Of a stretch of 64,000 nucleotides of DNA, positions 45,518 through 53,737 are shown piece after piece. The notes beneath the pieces were generated by a model. It saw only the letters and a list, made by a program, of their open reading frames with translations. It was not told the origin of the DNA and searched no databases. The stretch comes from Novosphingobium ovatum (GTDB lineage: Bacteria; Pseudomonadota; Alphaproteobacteria; Sphingomonadales; Sphingomonadaceae): the NCBI RefSeq assembly GCF_009909235.1, contig NZ_JAAAPO010000008.1, positions 51,989 to 115,988 on the forward strand, written 5' to 3'. The position numbers and the translations under genes were made by a program. The first letter of the stretch is position 1, and every line of letters begins with the position of its first letter.

Positions 45518-45958
45518 GTGAGCGCATTCACCATCGAAGACCGTTTGGCGATCCAGGACCTGATCGTGGCCTATGGCGATGCCGTCGACCGCATGGAAAG
45601 CCCTGAGACCGTTGCGGAACTGTTTGTCGAGGACGGCGTGTTCGACCTGTCGGACATTGGCGTTCCGGCCTTTTCGGGCCGCGCGGCGATCCGTGATTTC
45701 TTTGTCGCCACCTTTGCCCACAACACGCATCACTTCCACGCGCTCAGCAATTTCGCGCTGACGCGGCAGGACGGCGATAGCGCGCAGATGACCTGCTATG
45801 TCATCGGCATGGGCATCAGCCATGACGGGTCCAAGGTGACAGTGCATGGCCGCTATGTCTTTGACGTGACGCGCACGGGCCAGGGCTGGAAGGCCACGCG
45901 CTATGCCTTGCAGGCGCTGATGCCGATCATGGGCAGCACCGATCACCTGAACAACTGA
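45518..45958 (+). CDS. NTF2-like (SnoaL-type) protein 4
   Basis: 146 aa from a GTG at 45518 with AGGAGA 7 nt upstream; the ATG at 45437 lies inside the hairpin and is not credible. IEDRLAIQDLIVAYGDAVDRMESPETVAELFVEDGVFDL is the family's opening helix; then HHFHALSNFALTRQDGDSAQMTCYVIGMGI. Similar in fold to ring isomerases and dehydratases. Lies downstream of Rieske C, so it may act on the hydroxylated product (inferred). Confidence 0.8.
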   Translation: MSAFTIEDRLAIQDLIVAYGDAVDRMESPETVAELFVEDGVFDLSDIGVPAFSGRAAIRDFFVATFAHNTHHFHALSNFALTRQDGDSAQMTCYVIGMGISHDGSKVTVHGRYVFDVTRTGQGWKATRYALQALMPIMGSTDHLNN

Positions 45959-45980
45959 TCCCGCCGCAATCGGCGAAAAC

Positions 45981-46012
45981 AGGGGTGGGCCGCGCTGGTC
46001 CGCCCCTTTTTT
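45981..46012 (+). terminator. Intrinsic terminator after NTF2-like protein 4
   Basis: Stem AGGGGTGGGCC / GGTCCGCCCCT with two G-T pairs, 5-nt loop, six T. Confidence 0.8.
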
Positions 46013-46066
46013 GTTGCCCGCCAGCGCCCCGCGCCGCCTGAAACGCGCGCCCGGCAACCGCAACGC

Positions 46067-46096
46067 AAAAGGGGCCGGCCATTGCTGGCCGGCCCC
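46067..46096 (-). terminator. Intrinsic terminator of the SDR trio (minus)
   Basis: Perfect 10-bp stem GGGGCCGGCC / GGCCGGCCCC, 6-nt loop, TTTT on minus. Confidence 0.85.
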
Positions 46097-46121
46097 TGAT
46101 AGCTTGCGATGGAACCGCGTG

Positions 46122-46898
46122 TCAGCTCATGCAATAGCCGCCGTCCATCATGAACTCGCTGCAGGTGACATAGCTGGAGGCGTCCGAGGCCAGATAGACC
46201 ACGCCATCGGCCATTTCCGAAGGCAGACCCAGACGGCCCAGCGGGTGCATCGCCTTGACCGCGGCCAGCGCCGAAGCCGCGTCGGGCATCGCGCCTACCT
46301 CGACATAGCGGTCCATGATCGATTGCAGCATCGGCGTTTCGATGCCGCCGGGATGCACGCTGTTGGCGCGGATGTTATAGCCCAGCGCGGCGAACTCGGC
46401 GCCCATGCACTTGGACAGCATCTTGACCGCCGCCTTGCTGGTGCAATAGGCCCCGTTGAACGGCGCGCCCTTGATCCCGCCCACGCTGGAGAAATTGACG
46501 ATCGAGGCACCGCCCTTGCGCGCCTTGCCGCCTTCCTTGAGCAGCGGCAGCAGGGTTTGGACGCCGGTGATGATGCTCTCGACGTTGATGTCATACAGGC
46601 GGCGCCATTCCGACAGCGGCGTTTCCTCAATGCTGGCGACGATCGAGACGGCGGCCACGTTGATCAACGCGTCCAGACGGCCATATTTTGCCTGCACCAG
46701 ATCGGCCACCTTTTGCCAGTCGGCGGTGTCGGTGACGTTGTGGGCCAGCGCGTGATCAGCCCCAACCCCATCGGGCGAGGTCATGTCGGTGGCGATCACG
46801 GTGGCGCCCGCCGCCTTCATCGCGGCGACGGTAGCGCGGCCGATGCCGCCATTGGCGCCGGTCACCACCGCCACCACATTGTTCAGTTCGATTGCCAT
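46122..46898 (-). CDS. SDR-family oxidoreductase
   Basis: 258 aa classical SDR: VTGANGGIGRATVAAMKAAGATV, INVAAVS, catalytic FSSVGGIKGAPFNGAYCTSKAAVKML, C-terminal SEFMMDGGYCMS. Third gene of a run of three SDR genes on minus with gaps of 2 and 12 nt, so one transcript. Dehydrogenases of this type often oxidise hydroxyl groups on rings; specificity unknown. Confidence 0.9.
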   Translation of the reverse strand: MAIELNNVVAVVTGANGGIGRATVAAMKAAGATVIATDMTSPDGVGADHALAHNVTDTADWQKVADLVQAKYGRLDALINVAAVSIVASIEETPLSEWRRLYDINVESIITGVQTLLPLLKEGGKARKGGASIVNFSSVGGIKGAPFNGAYCTSKAAVKMLSKCMGAEFAALGYNIRANSVHPGGIETPMLQSIMDRYVEVGAMPDAASALAAVKAMHPLGRLGLPSEMADGVVYLASDASSYVTCSEFMMDGGYCMS

Positions 46899-46910
46899 GG
46901 GATCAATCCT

Positions 46911-47714
46911 TTACTGCGCGGTCCAGCCGCCATCGACGACCATTTCGGCACCCGTCACATAGGACGCGTCCGCGCTGGCAAGGAAAGCCACCGGGCCAGC
47001 CAGTTCTTCGGGTTCAGCCAGACGGCCGATGGGGGTGGCGCCTTCCATCGCGGCGACCAGATCCTCGGGCTTTTCGGCAAAGCCCTTGTCCACCCAGCGC
47101 TGGAAACCGGCGTTGAGCAGCGGCGTCTTGACGAAGCCGGGGTGCAACGAGTTGGCGCGGATCGGCATGCGCTTTTGCGCGAATTCGACGGCCAGACCCT
47201 TGGTGAACATGCGCACCGCGCCCTTGGACGCGTTATAGGCCGACACCTCGGAATAGCCCACGATGCCCATGATCGAGCTGACGTTGATGATCGAAGCGCC
47301 GCCAGCAACCTTCGCGCCGCTTTCGGCCATCAGCGGCACCAGCGTGCGCACGCCCAGGAACACACCATCGACGTTGATCGACATGATCTTGCGCCAGCCG
47401 TCCAGAGTCAGCGATTCCACCGGCCCCGTCAGATCGGTGCCGGCGTTGCTCACCAGAATATGCAGCGCGCCGAAATGCTCGCGCAGATGCGCCTCGATGC
47501 CGTTCCAGTCATCCTCGCTGGTGACATTGGCGGCGATATAGGTCGCGCGGTTGCCCAGCGTTTCCAGCACGTTGCGCACCGTCTCGCTACCGGCCGCGTC
47601 CAGATCGGTCAGCACGACATGCGCGCCCTCGGCGACGAAACGCGTGGCGATGGCCAGGCCAATCCCGCGCAAGCCACCCGTTACCAGCGCAATGCGCCCT
47701 TCCAGCCTGTTCAT
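46911..47714 (-). CDS. SDR-family oxidoreductase
   Basis: 267 aa: VTGGLRGIGLAIATRFVAEGA, VSNAGTDLTGP, INVSSIMGIVGYSEVSAYNASKGAVRMF, C-terminal GAEMVVDGGWTAQ. Second gene of the SDR trio. NAD(P)-dependent; the DLDAAG segment after the second strand hints at NAD preference (acidic residue), which is typical of dehydrogenases. Confidence 0.9.
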   Translation of the reverse strand: MNRLEGRIALVTGGLRGIGLAIATRFVAEGAHVVLTDLDAAGSETVRNVLETLGNRATYIAANVTSEDDWNGIEAHLREHFGALHILVSNAGTDLTGPVESLTLDGWRKIMSINVDGVFLGVRTLVPLMAESGAKVAGGASIINVSSIMGIVGYSEVSAYNASKGAVRMFTKGLAVEFAQKRMPIRANSLHPGFVKTPLLNAGFQRWVDKGFAEKPEDLVAAMEGATPIGRLAEPEELAGPVAFLASADASYVTGAEMVVDGGWTAQ

Positions 47715-47716
47715 TC

Positions 47717-48502
47717 TTATACTCCCATCATGCCGGCGGTCGTTGCGCCATCGATCGAAATTTCCGCGCCCGAGATAAAGCCCGCCTCGTCGCTGCCCAG
47801 ATAGGCGACCAGGCCAGCGACCTCGTCCACCTGCGCCATGCGGTTCAATGGCGCCATGCCTTCATAGATGGCGCGCACGGCGGCCGGATCGGGCATGCTG
47901 TTCATGATGTTGCAGATCAGGTCGGTTTCGACCACGCCGGGCAGGATGGCGTTGACGCGAATCTTGTACTTCTTTTGCCCGCAATGGATGGCGGCCGATT
48001 TGGCCAGCGCGCAGACCGCCGCCTTGGTCACGGAATAGGTGACGTAATTGCCCAGCGGGCGCGCCGCGTTCATGCTGGAATTGATGATGATCGAGCCGGT
48101 CGCGCCTTCGTTCTTGGCCATGGCGCGGATCGCGTGCTGAACGGTCAGCATGACGCCGGTCTGGTTGATCGCCACCAGATTGCTCCACGCCTCCATCGAG
48201 ACGTCCTCGATATTGGTGTCGCCATGTTCGGTGCCCGCATTGGCAAAGGCGATGTCCAGACGGCCATAATCGGCCATGATCATCGCCATCATCGCTTCCC
48301 AGCCGGCCTCGTCCTGCACGCGGTGGGCGACGAAACGGCCGCCCACTTCGGCGGCCAGCGCCTCGCCCACATCAGCCTTGGACCCGGTGAAGATCACCTT
48401 CGCGCCCTCGGCGGCCAGACGCCGCACCGTACCTGCCCCAATACCACCGGTCCCGCCGGTCACCAAGGCGACCTTGCCTTCAAGCCTGTTGGCCACAGTC
48501 AT
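47717..48502 (-). CDS. SDR-family oxidoreductase
   Basis: 261 aa from the ATG at 48502 (a GTG at 48511 is also in frame). VTGGTGGIGAGTVRRLAAEGAKV, FANAGTEHGD, INSSMNAARPLGNYVTYSVTKAAVCAL, and GAEISIDGATTAG. First gene of the SDR trio, 2 nt before the next. Divergent from Rieske B2 across a 196-bp promoter region, so the two operons may be co-regulated. Confidence 0.9.
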   Translation of the reverse strand: MTVANRLEGKVALVTGGTGGIGAGTVRRLAAEGAKVIFTGSKADVGEALAAEVGGRFVAHRVQDEAGWEAMMAMIMADYGRLDIAFANAGTEHGDTNIEDVSMEAWSNLVAINQTGVMLTVQHAIRAMAKNEGATGSIIINSSMNAARPLGNYVTYSVTKAAVCALAKSAAIHCGQKKYKIRVNAILPGVVETDLICNIMNSMPDPAAVRAIYEGMAPLNRMAQVDEVAGLVAYLGSDEAGFISGAEISIDGATTAGMMGV

Positions 48503-48698
48503 CACTCCCACATTCGGTTTGGGCCAACATGCACGTGATGGGCGCGCGTGGAAACCTATGCTTTCGACAAGGTGACTTGCGCAAAGTGGGGTTGCACAGT
48601 CATGATCGCATCAAGGAATCCGCGCGGGCAATCAATGACCTGCCGGACCTTTGGGAGACAAGCGGCCGCGCGCCGCTCTGAAAGACAGGATAGACACG

Positions 48699-50168
48699 AT
48701 GGCGCACAGCGATACGCAATCCAAGTCCGGCGCGCCCGGCCCCGACACTGCGGGCCTGCCGGTGGGCGAAGGCATCAGCTGGCTGGAACTGATGGCGCAG
48801 GACTCCAAGCCCTCGCCCGACGTGCTGGTCACCCCCAGCTATCAAAACCGTGGCAACAAGCCGCTGTCGGCCAAGCGTTACACCAGCCCCGCCTTTGCCG
48901 AGCTGGAGCGCGAGAAGATGTGGCCCCGCGTGTGGCAATTTGCCGCGCGCGAGGAAGACCTGCCCGAACCGGGCGACTATGTCGTCTATGAGATCGCGGG
49001 TCGTTCGTACATCATTTCGCGTCAGGAAGATGGCTCGGTGCGCGCGATGCACAACGTGTGCCTCCATCGCGGCCGCAAGCTGCGCGACAATGACGGCCAC
49101 GCCGACCGTTTCGTCTGCCCTTTCCACGGCTTTGCCTGGAACAAGGATGGCAGCTTTGACCAGATGCCGTGCAAATGGGACTTTGCCCATCTGAGCAAGG
49201 AAGAGCTGCAACTGCCCGAGGCCGAGGTGGGCCATTGGGGCGGCTATATCTTCATCCGCGAGGAAAAGGGCGGGCCGACCCTTGAGGAATATCTCGCCCC
49301 CCTGCCCGAGCATTTCAAGCGCTGGCGCCATGAGGAATGCACCACCGTCCTGTGGGTGGGCAAGGAAGTGCCCGCCAACTGGAAGGTCGTGTCCGAAGCC
49401 TTCATGGAAGCGTGGCACACGATCGTCACCCACCCGCAGCTGCTGCCCTTTACCGGCGACTGCAACAGCGCCTATTGGGCGTGGGGCGACAATATCAACG
49501 TCAATCTGGTGCCGTTCGGCATCCTCTCGCCGCATCTGGACCCCGAGGGCAAGAGCCAGCAGTGGATCGTTGACCAGTTCGTGAAGTTCAACGGCCGCAG
49601 CGCCGACAATTACGAGGCCGATGGCGGTGGCGGTTCGGGCGCAGACCCCTATGCGATCAAGGTGCCCGAGGGCCAGACCGCGCGCGAAGCCTTGGGCGCG
49701 GCGATGCGTCAGGCCTATACCGAGCAGTCGGGCTATGACCATTCGGACGCCACCGATGCCGAATTGCTGGACGCGCTGGTCTATAACGTGTTCCCCAATT
49801 TCGCGCCTTGGGGCGGGTATATGCCCAACATCGTCTATCGCTGGCGGCCGGGCAAAACGCCCGACACCTGCATCATGGAAGTGCGCGTCCTCAGCCGCGT
49901 GAAAAAGGGTGAGAAGATCCCGCGCGGCGCGCCGATGATCTATCTGACGCTGGACCAGAAATGGACCGAGGCGCCGCTGGGCGTGCTGGGCGATGTGCTG
50001 GAGCAGGACATGGACAACCTGCCCTACGTTCAGGACGGCCTGCACGCCTCCAAGAACGGTCTGGTGCAGCTGGCCAATTATCAGGAAATCCGCATCCGTC
50101 AGTTCCAGCAGACGCTGGACAAATATCTGGGCATCGCCGAGGGCAGCGACGGGACGGACGCGGCATGA
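48699..50168 (+). CDS. Rieske non-heme iron oxygenase alpha subunit B2
   Basis: 489 aa from the ATG at 48699 (AGGA 8 nt upstream). Rieske ligands C121-x-H123 and C140-x2-H143 (NVCLHRGRK, VCPFHGFAW). Mononuclear site MEAWHTIVTHPQ: E237, H240, H245. Clearly a paralogue of B1 (36859): shared WPxVWQFAAREEDLPExGDY, APLPE-F-RWRHEEC, YNVFPNFAPWGGYMPNIVYRW. A Gly-rich insert (EADGGGGSGADPY) is specific to it. The ThuA-like gene downstream overlaps by 4 nt. Confidence 0.92.
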   Translation: MAHSDTQSKSGAPGPDTAGLPVGEGISWLELMAQDSKPSPDVLVTPSYQNRGNKPLSAKRYTSPAFAELEREKMWPRVWQFAAREEDLPEPGDYVVYEIAGRSYIISRQEDGSVRAMHNVCLHRGRKLRDNDGHADRFVCPFHGFAWNKDGSFDQMPCKWDFAHLSKEELQLPEAEVGHWGGYIFIREEKGGPTLEEYLAPLPEHFKRWRHEECTTVLWVGKEVPANWKVVSEAFMEAWHTIVTHPQLLPFTGDCNSAYWAWGDNINVNLVPFGILSPHLDPEGKSQQWIVDQFVKFNGRSADNYEADGGGGSGADPYAIKVPEGQTAREALGAAMRQAYTEQSGYDHSDATDAELLDALVYNVFPNFAPWGGYMPNIVYRWRPGKTPDTCIMEVRVLSRVKKGEKIPRGAPMIYLTLDQKWTEAPLGVLGDVLEQDMDNLPYVQDGLHASKNGLVQLANYQEIRIRQFQQTLDKYLGIAEGSDGTDAA

Positions 50169-50947
50169 GCGAGGCGGCAGCAGAAACCCACCCCTCGCGC
50201 ATCAATTGCGTGCTGATCTGTGGCGGGGTGTGGCACGACATGGACTTTGCCCGGCTTGAACTGCTCAAGCTGCTGGCCGAGGACGAGCGCGTGCGCACCC
50301 GCGTGTTCGAGGATTTCGAGAACGTCGAGGCGATCAAGCAGGCCGACATCCTGATCACCTATACCTGCAACGTCATGCCTTCGCTGGTCGCGCAGGAGGC
50401 GTTGCTGGATTGGGTCAAGGCGGGCGGGCGCTGGTATGCGCTGCATTCGACCAACTCGGTCCTGCGGTTGTTGAGCGAGGGGCCGAACGCGGGCCTGTTC
50501 GACGCCCCGCGCTGGGCGCCGCTGTTCATGGAAACGCTGGGCAGCCAGTTCATCAGCCATCCCCCGATCGCGCCCTATCGCGTGACGGTGGCGGACGCGG
50601 AACACGAACTGACGCGCGGAGTCGAACCCTTCGACACCACGGACGAGCTGTACCATCTGGAATGCCATGGTGACCTGCACGTGTTGCTGGAAACCGAATG
50701 CAGCGAACCGGGCACCGGCTTTGTCGAGGCGGCCGATGCGCCGGGCACCCATCCGGTGATGTATATCAAGCATCATGGCGCTGGCGCGGTGCTGTACAAC
50801 ACGCTGGGCCATTGCCGTGGGCATTATGACCTGCAACCCATGCTGGACTGGTGGCCTAGCGTAGACCGCTGTGCATGGGATCTGCCGGTGTTCTATGACC
50901 TGCTGCGGCGGGGCATCGGCTGGATCAAGGCGCCGCTGGACGCCTGA
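50165..50947 (+). CDS. ThuA-like domain protein 2
   Basis: 260 aa from the ATG at 50165, overlapping the B2 oxygenase stop (ATGA). ThuA-like pattern: VLICGGVWHDMDFARLELLKLL, ADILITYTCNVMP, GGRWYALHSTNSV, HELTRGVEPFDTTDELYHLECH and VLYNTLGHCRGHYD. The fold is that of class I glutamine amidotransferases; catalytic function of ThuA proteins is unsettled. Coupling to a Rieske oxygenase gene suggests a catabolic role, perhaps hydrolysis or isomerisation of the oxygenation product. Confidence 0.82.
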   Translation: MSEAAAETHPSRINCVLICGGVWHDMDFARLELLKLLAEDERVRTRVFEDFENVEAIKQADILITYTCNVMPSLVAQEALLDWVKAGGRWYALHSTNSVLRLLSEGPNAGLFDAPRWAPLFMETLGSQFISHPPIAPYRVTVADAEHELTRGVEPFDTTDELYHLECHGDLHVLLETECSEPGTGFVEAADAPGTHPVMYIKHHGAGAVLYNTLGHCRGHYDLQPMLDWWPSVDRCAWDLPVFYDLLRRGIGWIKAPLDA

Positions 50948-50975
50948 TCCGGGCGTTTGACGTGATCGCCTGATG

Positions 50976-51013
50976 GGGCGCGGTGGATGATCCCTCTCCA
51001 CCGCGCCCTTTTT
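50976..51013 (+). terminator. Intrinsic terminator after ThuA-like gene 2
   Basis: Perfect 12-bp stem GGGCGCGGTGGA / TCCACCGCGCCC, 9-nt loop, five T. Confidence 0.88.
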
Positions 51014-51030
51014 CATGGGCGGGCCTCAGG

Positions 51031-51056
51031 CGCTGATGTTGCGCGCTGATGTTGCG
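51031..51056. repeat. 13-bp tandem duplication
   Basis: CGCTGATGTTGCG occurs twice in direct succession between two terminators. Non-coding; no evident role. Confidence 0.85.
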
Positions 51057-51059
51057 CAC

Positions 51060-51096
51060 AAAAAGACGGGGCAGGCCATTTCTGACCCACCCCGTC
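51060..51096 (-). terminator. Intrinsic terminator of the acyl-CoA dehydrogenase gene (minus)
   Basis: Stem GACGGGG / CCCCGTC with TTTTT following on minus. Confidence 0.7.
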
Positions 51097-51149
51097 CGCA
51101 CCTGCCTGTGTGTCGGGCCAGAGGGATCCCCCCCCGGCCCATCATTCCT

Positions 51150-52265
51150 TTAGGCCGCCAGACCCGCGTAGCGATCCAGCGAGGCGGCCGCATCCTCGGG
51201 CCAGCGCGAGAGCATCACCAGACGCTTGTGCCCATGGCCGATGGCCAGTTCATCGGTGACACCCATGCCGCCGTGGAACTGGATCATCTCATGGCCCAGC
51301 GTGACCGAAGCCTCGCTGATGAAGGCCCGGGCGCCATCGACGGCATGGGCAAAGCCCTCCTCGCCCTCGCGCACCAGCGCCAGATTGATCAACGCGCCCG
51401 ATTGCTCCAGCGCGGCATATTGCGCCGCCATGCGGTGCTGGATCGCCTGGAACTTGCCCAGCGCCGTGTTGAACTGGCTGCGCGTGCGCAGATATTCCAG
51501 CGTCTCGTCAAACAGGCGGCGCATGATGCCCAGGCTTTCGGCCGCGCGGGCCAGTTGCGCCAGCGGCATGACGGCGGCAATCGCCTCCAGCCCGCCGTTC
51601 AACTGGTTTTCGGCCGGGATCACCACGTCCAGTTCCAGATGAGCGGCCGCGCCGCCATCGATCGTGCGCCATGCGCGCAAGGTCACGCCCGGCGTATCGC
51701 AGGGCACCAGATACAGCGCCACGCCATCGGCATCGCCCGGCGCACCGGCCACGCGGGCCGAAACGATCCAGCCGTCAACGCCCACGCCTGCCGGCACGCA
51801 ATGCTTGGTGCCGGTGATGCGCACGCCTTCGCCCTCGGCCTTCGCGGATGCGGCGACCCATGCTGCATTGCCGCGACTCGCAGGCTCGGCATGGGCCAGC
51901 GCAACGCGCTGCGCGCCGCTTGCCAGACCCTCCTGCCAGGCGGCAATCTGGTCCGCCGTGCCCGCATCCAGCAATAGACGCGCGCCGACCAGAATATTCT
52001 CGATCAGCGGCTCCACCACCAGACCACGGCCAAGCGCCTCAAAAATGGTGACGATTGCGCTGGCATTAAATCCCAGACCGCCGCATTCCGCAGGCAAAGC
52101 TGCGGCAATCAGCCCCAATTCGCCCAACAAATCCCAGTTCTCCGGGGAAAAGCCGGCAGCATGCGCCAAATAGGTTCGGCGACGGTCGATGTCATAACGA
52201 TCGATGACGAACCTCTCGGCGAGGCTCTGGACCATCCTCTCGTCTTCGCTCAGATCGAAATTCAA
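51150..52265 (-). CDS. Acyl-CoA dehydrogenase, divergent FadE type
   Basis: 371 aa. Recognisable: LGLIAAALPAECGGLGFNASAIVTIFEALGRG, VRITGTKHCVPAGVGVDGWIV, flavin/dimer Arg in YLRTRSQFNTALGKFQAIQHRMA, and QFHGGMGVTDELAIGHGHKRL. The usual TEPxxGSD flavin motif is AEPASRGNAA, and the C-terminal catalytic Glu segment (YEGTxE) is missing, as in one half of heterotetrameric steroid-type dehydrogenases. It may need a partner subunit. Divergent from the LuxR-type regulator gene. Confidence 0.87.
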   Translation of the reverse strand: MNFDLSEDERMVQSLAERFVIDRYDIDRRRTYLAHAAGFSPENWDLLGELGLIAAALPAECGGLGFNASAIVTIFEALGRGLVVEPLIENILVGARLLLDAGTADQIAAWQEGLASGAQRVALAHAEPASRGNAAWVAASAKAEGEGVRITGTKHCVPAGVGVDGWIVSARVAGAPGDADGVALYLVPCDTPGVTLRAWRTIDGGAAAHLELDVVIPAENQLNGGLEAIAAVMPLAQLARAAESLGIMRRLFDETLEYLRTRSQFNTALGKFQAIQHRMAAQYAALEQSGALINLALVREGEEGFAHAVDGARAFISEASVTLGHEMIQFHGGMGVTDELAIGHGHKRLVMLSRWPEDAAASLDRYAGLAA

Positions 52266-52367
52266 GCTTCTTCTCCCTTGAGATACGATCTAGCACTACG
52301 GACAGGCCAAAAACGCTGGGCAAAAGGCTAGGATGCTGCTGCCCGCACAAAAAGAAGGCACTCGAAG

Positions 52368-53150
52368 ATGGTCCTGGAGATGGATGCACCCAGTCTGGAT
52401 TGGGTCGATGCCGTGCGCATCGCTGGCCCCAATGATGTCCGCCGCGCCGCCGAGGCGCTGAACGCAATCGCGCTGAGGTGCGGGATGCATGTGGCGCCCG
52501 CCCATGACATCGCGGACAAGCGCACCCCGGTCGATTCCGACGGCAACGTGCTGGCGCGCGATGTCTTTGGCTGGACCAGCGAAAAGGCCTGGTGGCGCAA
52601 CCCGCGCATCGCGCTGGACTCGCCGCTGACATCGGCCTGCCGGTTCGAAAGCGAACCGTTCTGGGCCAATGCCGAGGGCTTTCACACGCGCCAGCCCAAC
52701 CGCTATATGGCCGCGATCGACCTCACCAATTTCGAGGTCCGGTCGCTGACCAAGGCGGCGATCGTCGTGCCGGTACATCTGCCTTTTGGCCAGATCGGCG
52801 CGGTCAGCTATAACCCGCTGGACGCCACCCGCACGGATCTGTCGCGTGAGTTCGGGATCTATGGCGACATCTTCGGGCTGATCGGGCGCACCTTCATCGC
52901 CAGCTATGTTGGCGTGATGGGCGCGTTGCAGGCATTGCCGGCAACCTCGCGCCTGTCCAAGCGCGAGGTGGAGTGCCTGCGCTGGGCCGCCATTGGCAAG
53001 ACGGATCTGGAAATCAGCATGATCATCGGGCGCAGCCGCGCGACCGTGCGTTTCCACATCCACAACGCCTCGATCAAGCTGGACGCGGTCAACCGCAGCC
53101 AGACGGTCTTCAAGGCGGCGCAGCTGGGCTATATCTCGCTCAACCGCTAA
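52368..53150 (+). CDS. LuxR-family regulator, solo type
   Basis: 260 aa (ATG at 52380 is an alternative). The C-terminal domain is a clear LuxR HTH: LSKREVECLRWAAIGKTDLEISMIIGRSRATVRFHIHNASIKL. The N-terminal 170 residues look like a divergent autoinducer-binding domain (WWRNPRIALDSPLTSACRFESEPFW). No luxI-type synthase is in the window, so it is a LuxR solo that may sense a catabolic intermediate. It lies between the divergent dehydrogenase and the long downstream operon and is the best local candidate for their control. Confidence 0.9.
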   Translation: MVLEMDAPSLDWVDAVRIAGPNDVRRAAEALNAIALRCGMHVAPAHDIADKRTPVDSDGNVLARDVFGWTSEKAWWRNPRIALDSPLTSACRFESEPFWANAEGFHTRQPNRYMAAIDLTNFEVRSLTKAAIVVPVHLPFGQIGAVSYNPLDATRTDLSREFGIYGDIFGLIGRTFIASYVGVMGALQALPATSRLSKREVECLRWAAIGKTDLEISMIIGRSRATVRFHIHNASIKLDAVNRSQTVFKAAQLGYISLNR

Positions 53151-53174
53151 GGTTTGGGGGCGCGACCATCCGAA

Positions 53175-53195
53175 CGCGGCGCCAGCGGCGCCGCG
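53175..53195 (+). other. GC-rich hairpin before the long operon
   Basis: Perfect 9-bp stem CGCGGCGCC / GGCGCCGCG with loop AGC, 25 nt after the LuxR-type gene stop. No T-run; could be a Rho-linked end or leader structure. Confidence 0.5.
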
Positions 53196-53347
53196 CGGGG
53201 TCTGGCATGTCCGCAATATGCCCGAAAGACAGGCGAAAACCGCCCCATTCCCGCCTTGGACTAGTCTTTTTGGGAGTCGCTCTTCGGCCCCGCGGCGCGC
53301 TTTATCAAAACAACAGAATCGTTCGAAGAGGATAGCCAAAGGCCGCC

Positions 53348-53737
53348 ATGACGCAGAGCCTGTTCACCACCGAGGTCCCGCCGCGCCTGATCGGCGGCCG
53401 TGACCGCGCCACCGGACGGATCGTCTTTCCGCACCCCGGCAGCGACACGTTCGACGCCGTGCCGCTGGGCCGCCATGGCACGCTGTGGTCCTATACCGTC
53501 CAGCGCTTCCGCCCCAAGACGCCGCCCTATCAGGGCCCGGCGGACTTCACCCCATGGGTGGTCGCATATGTCGAAATCCCCGGCGAGGTGATCGTCGAGG
53601 CGCGGCTGGTGGATGTGGACTTTGACGCCATCACCATCGGCATGCCGGTCGAATTCTGCACGGTCGCGCTTGATCCTTCGGTCGAAGGCTCGATGCTGCT
53701 GCCCGCGTTCCGTCCCACCGCAGGAGGCGCGGCATGA
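53348..53737 (+). CDS. DUF35-type OB-fold protein lacking the zinc ribbon
   Basis: 129 aa. The OB-fold half is normal for the family (GTLWSYTVQRFRPKTPPY, FTPWVVAYVEIPGEVIVEARLVD). The N-terminal rubredoxin-like zinc ribbon, usually CxxC...CxxC, is replaced by LIGGRDRATGRIVFPHPGS with no Cys at all. DUF35 proteins or domains bind thiolase-like partners; in the steroid side-chain aldolase Ltp2-ChsH2 the DUF35 part is needed for activity. Its stop overlaps the thiolase-like start (ATGA), fitting such a complex. Confidence 0.85.
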   Translation: MTQSLFTTEVPPRLIGGRDRATGRIVFPHPGSDTFDAVPLGRHGTLWSYTVQRFRPKTPPYQGPADFTPWVVAYVEIPGEVIVEARLVDVDFDAITIGMPVEFCTVALDPSVEGSMLLPAFRPTAGGAA

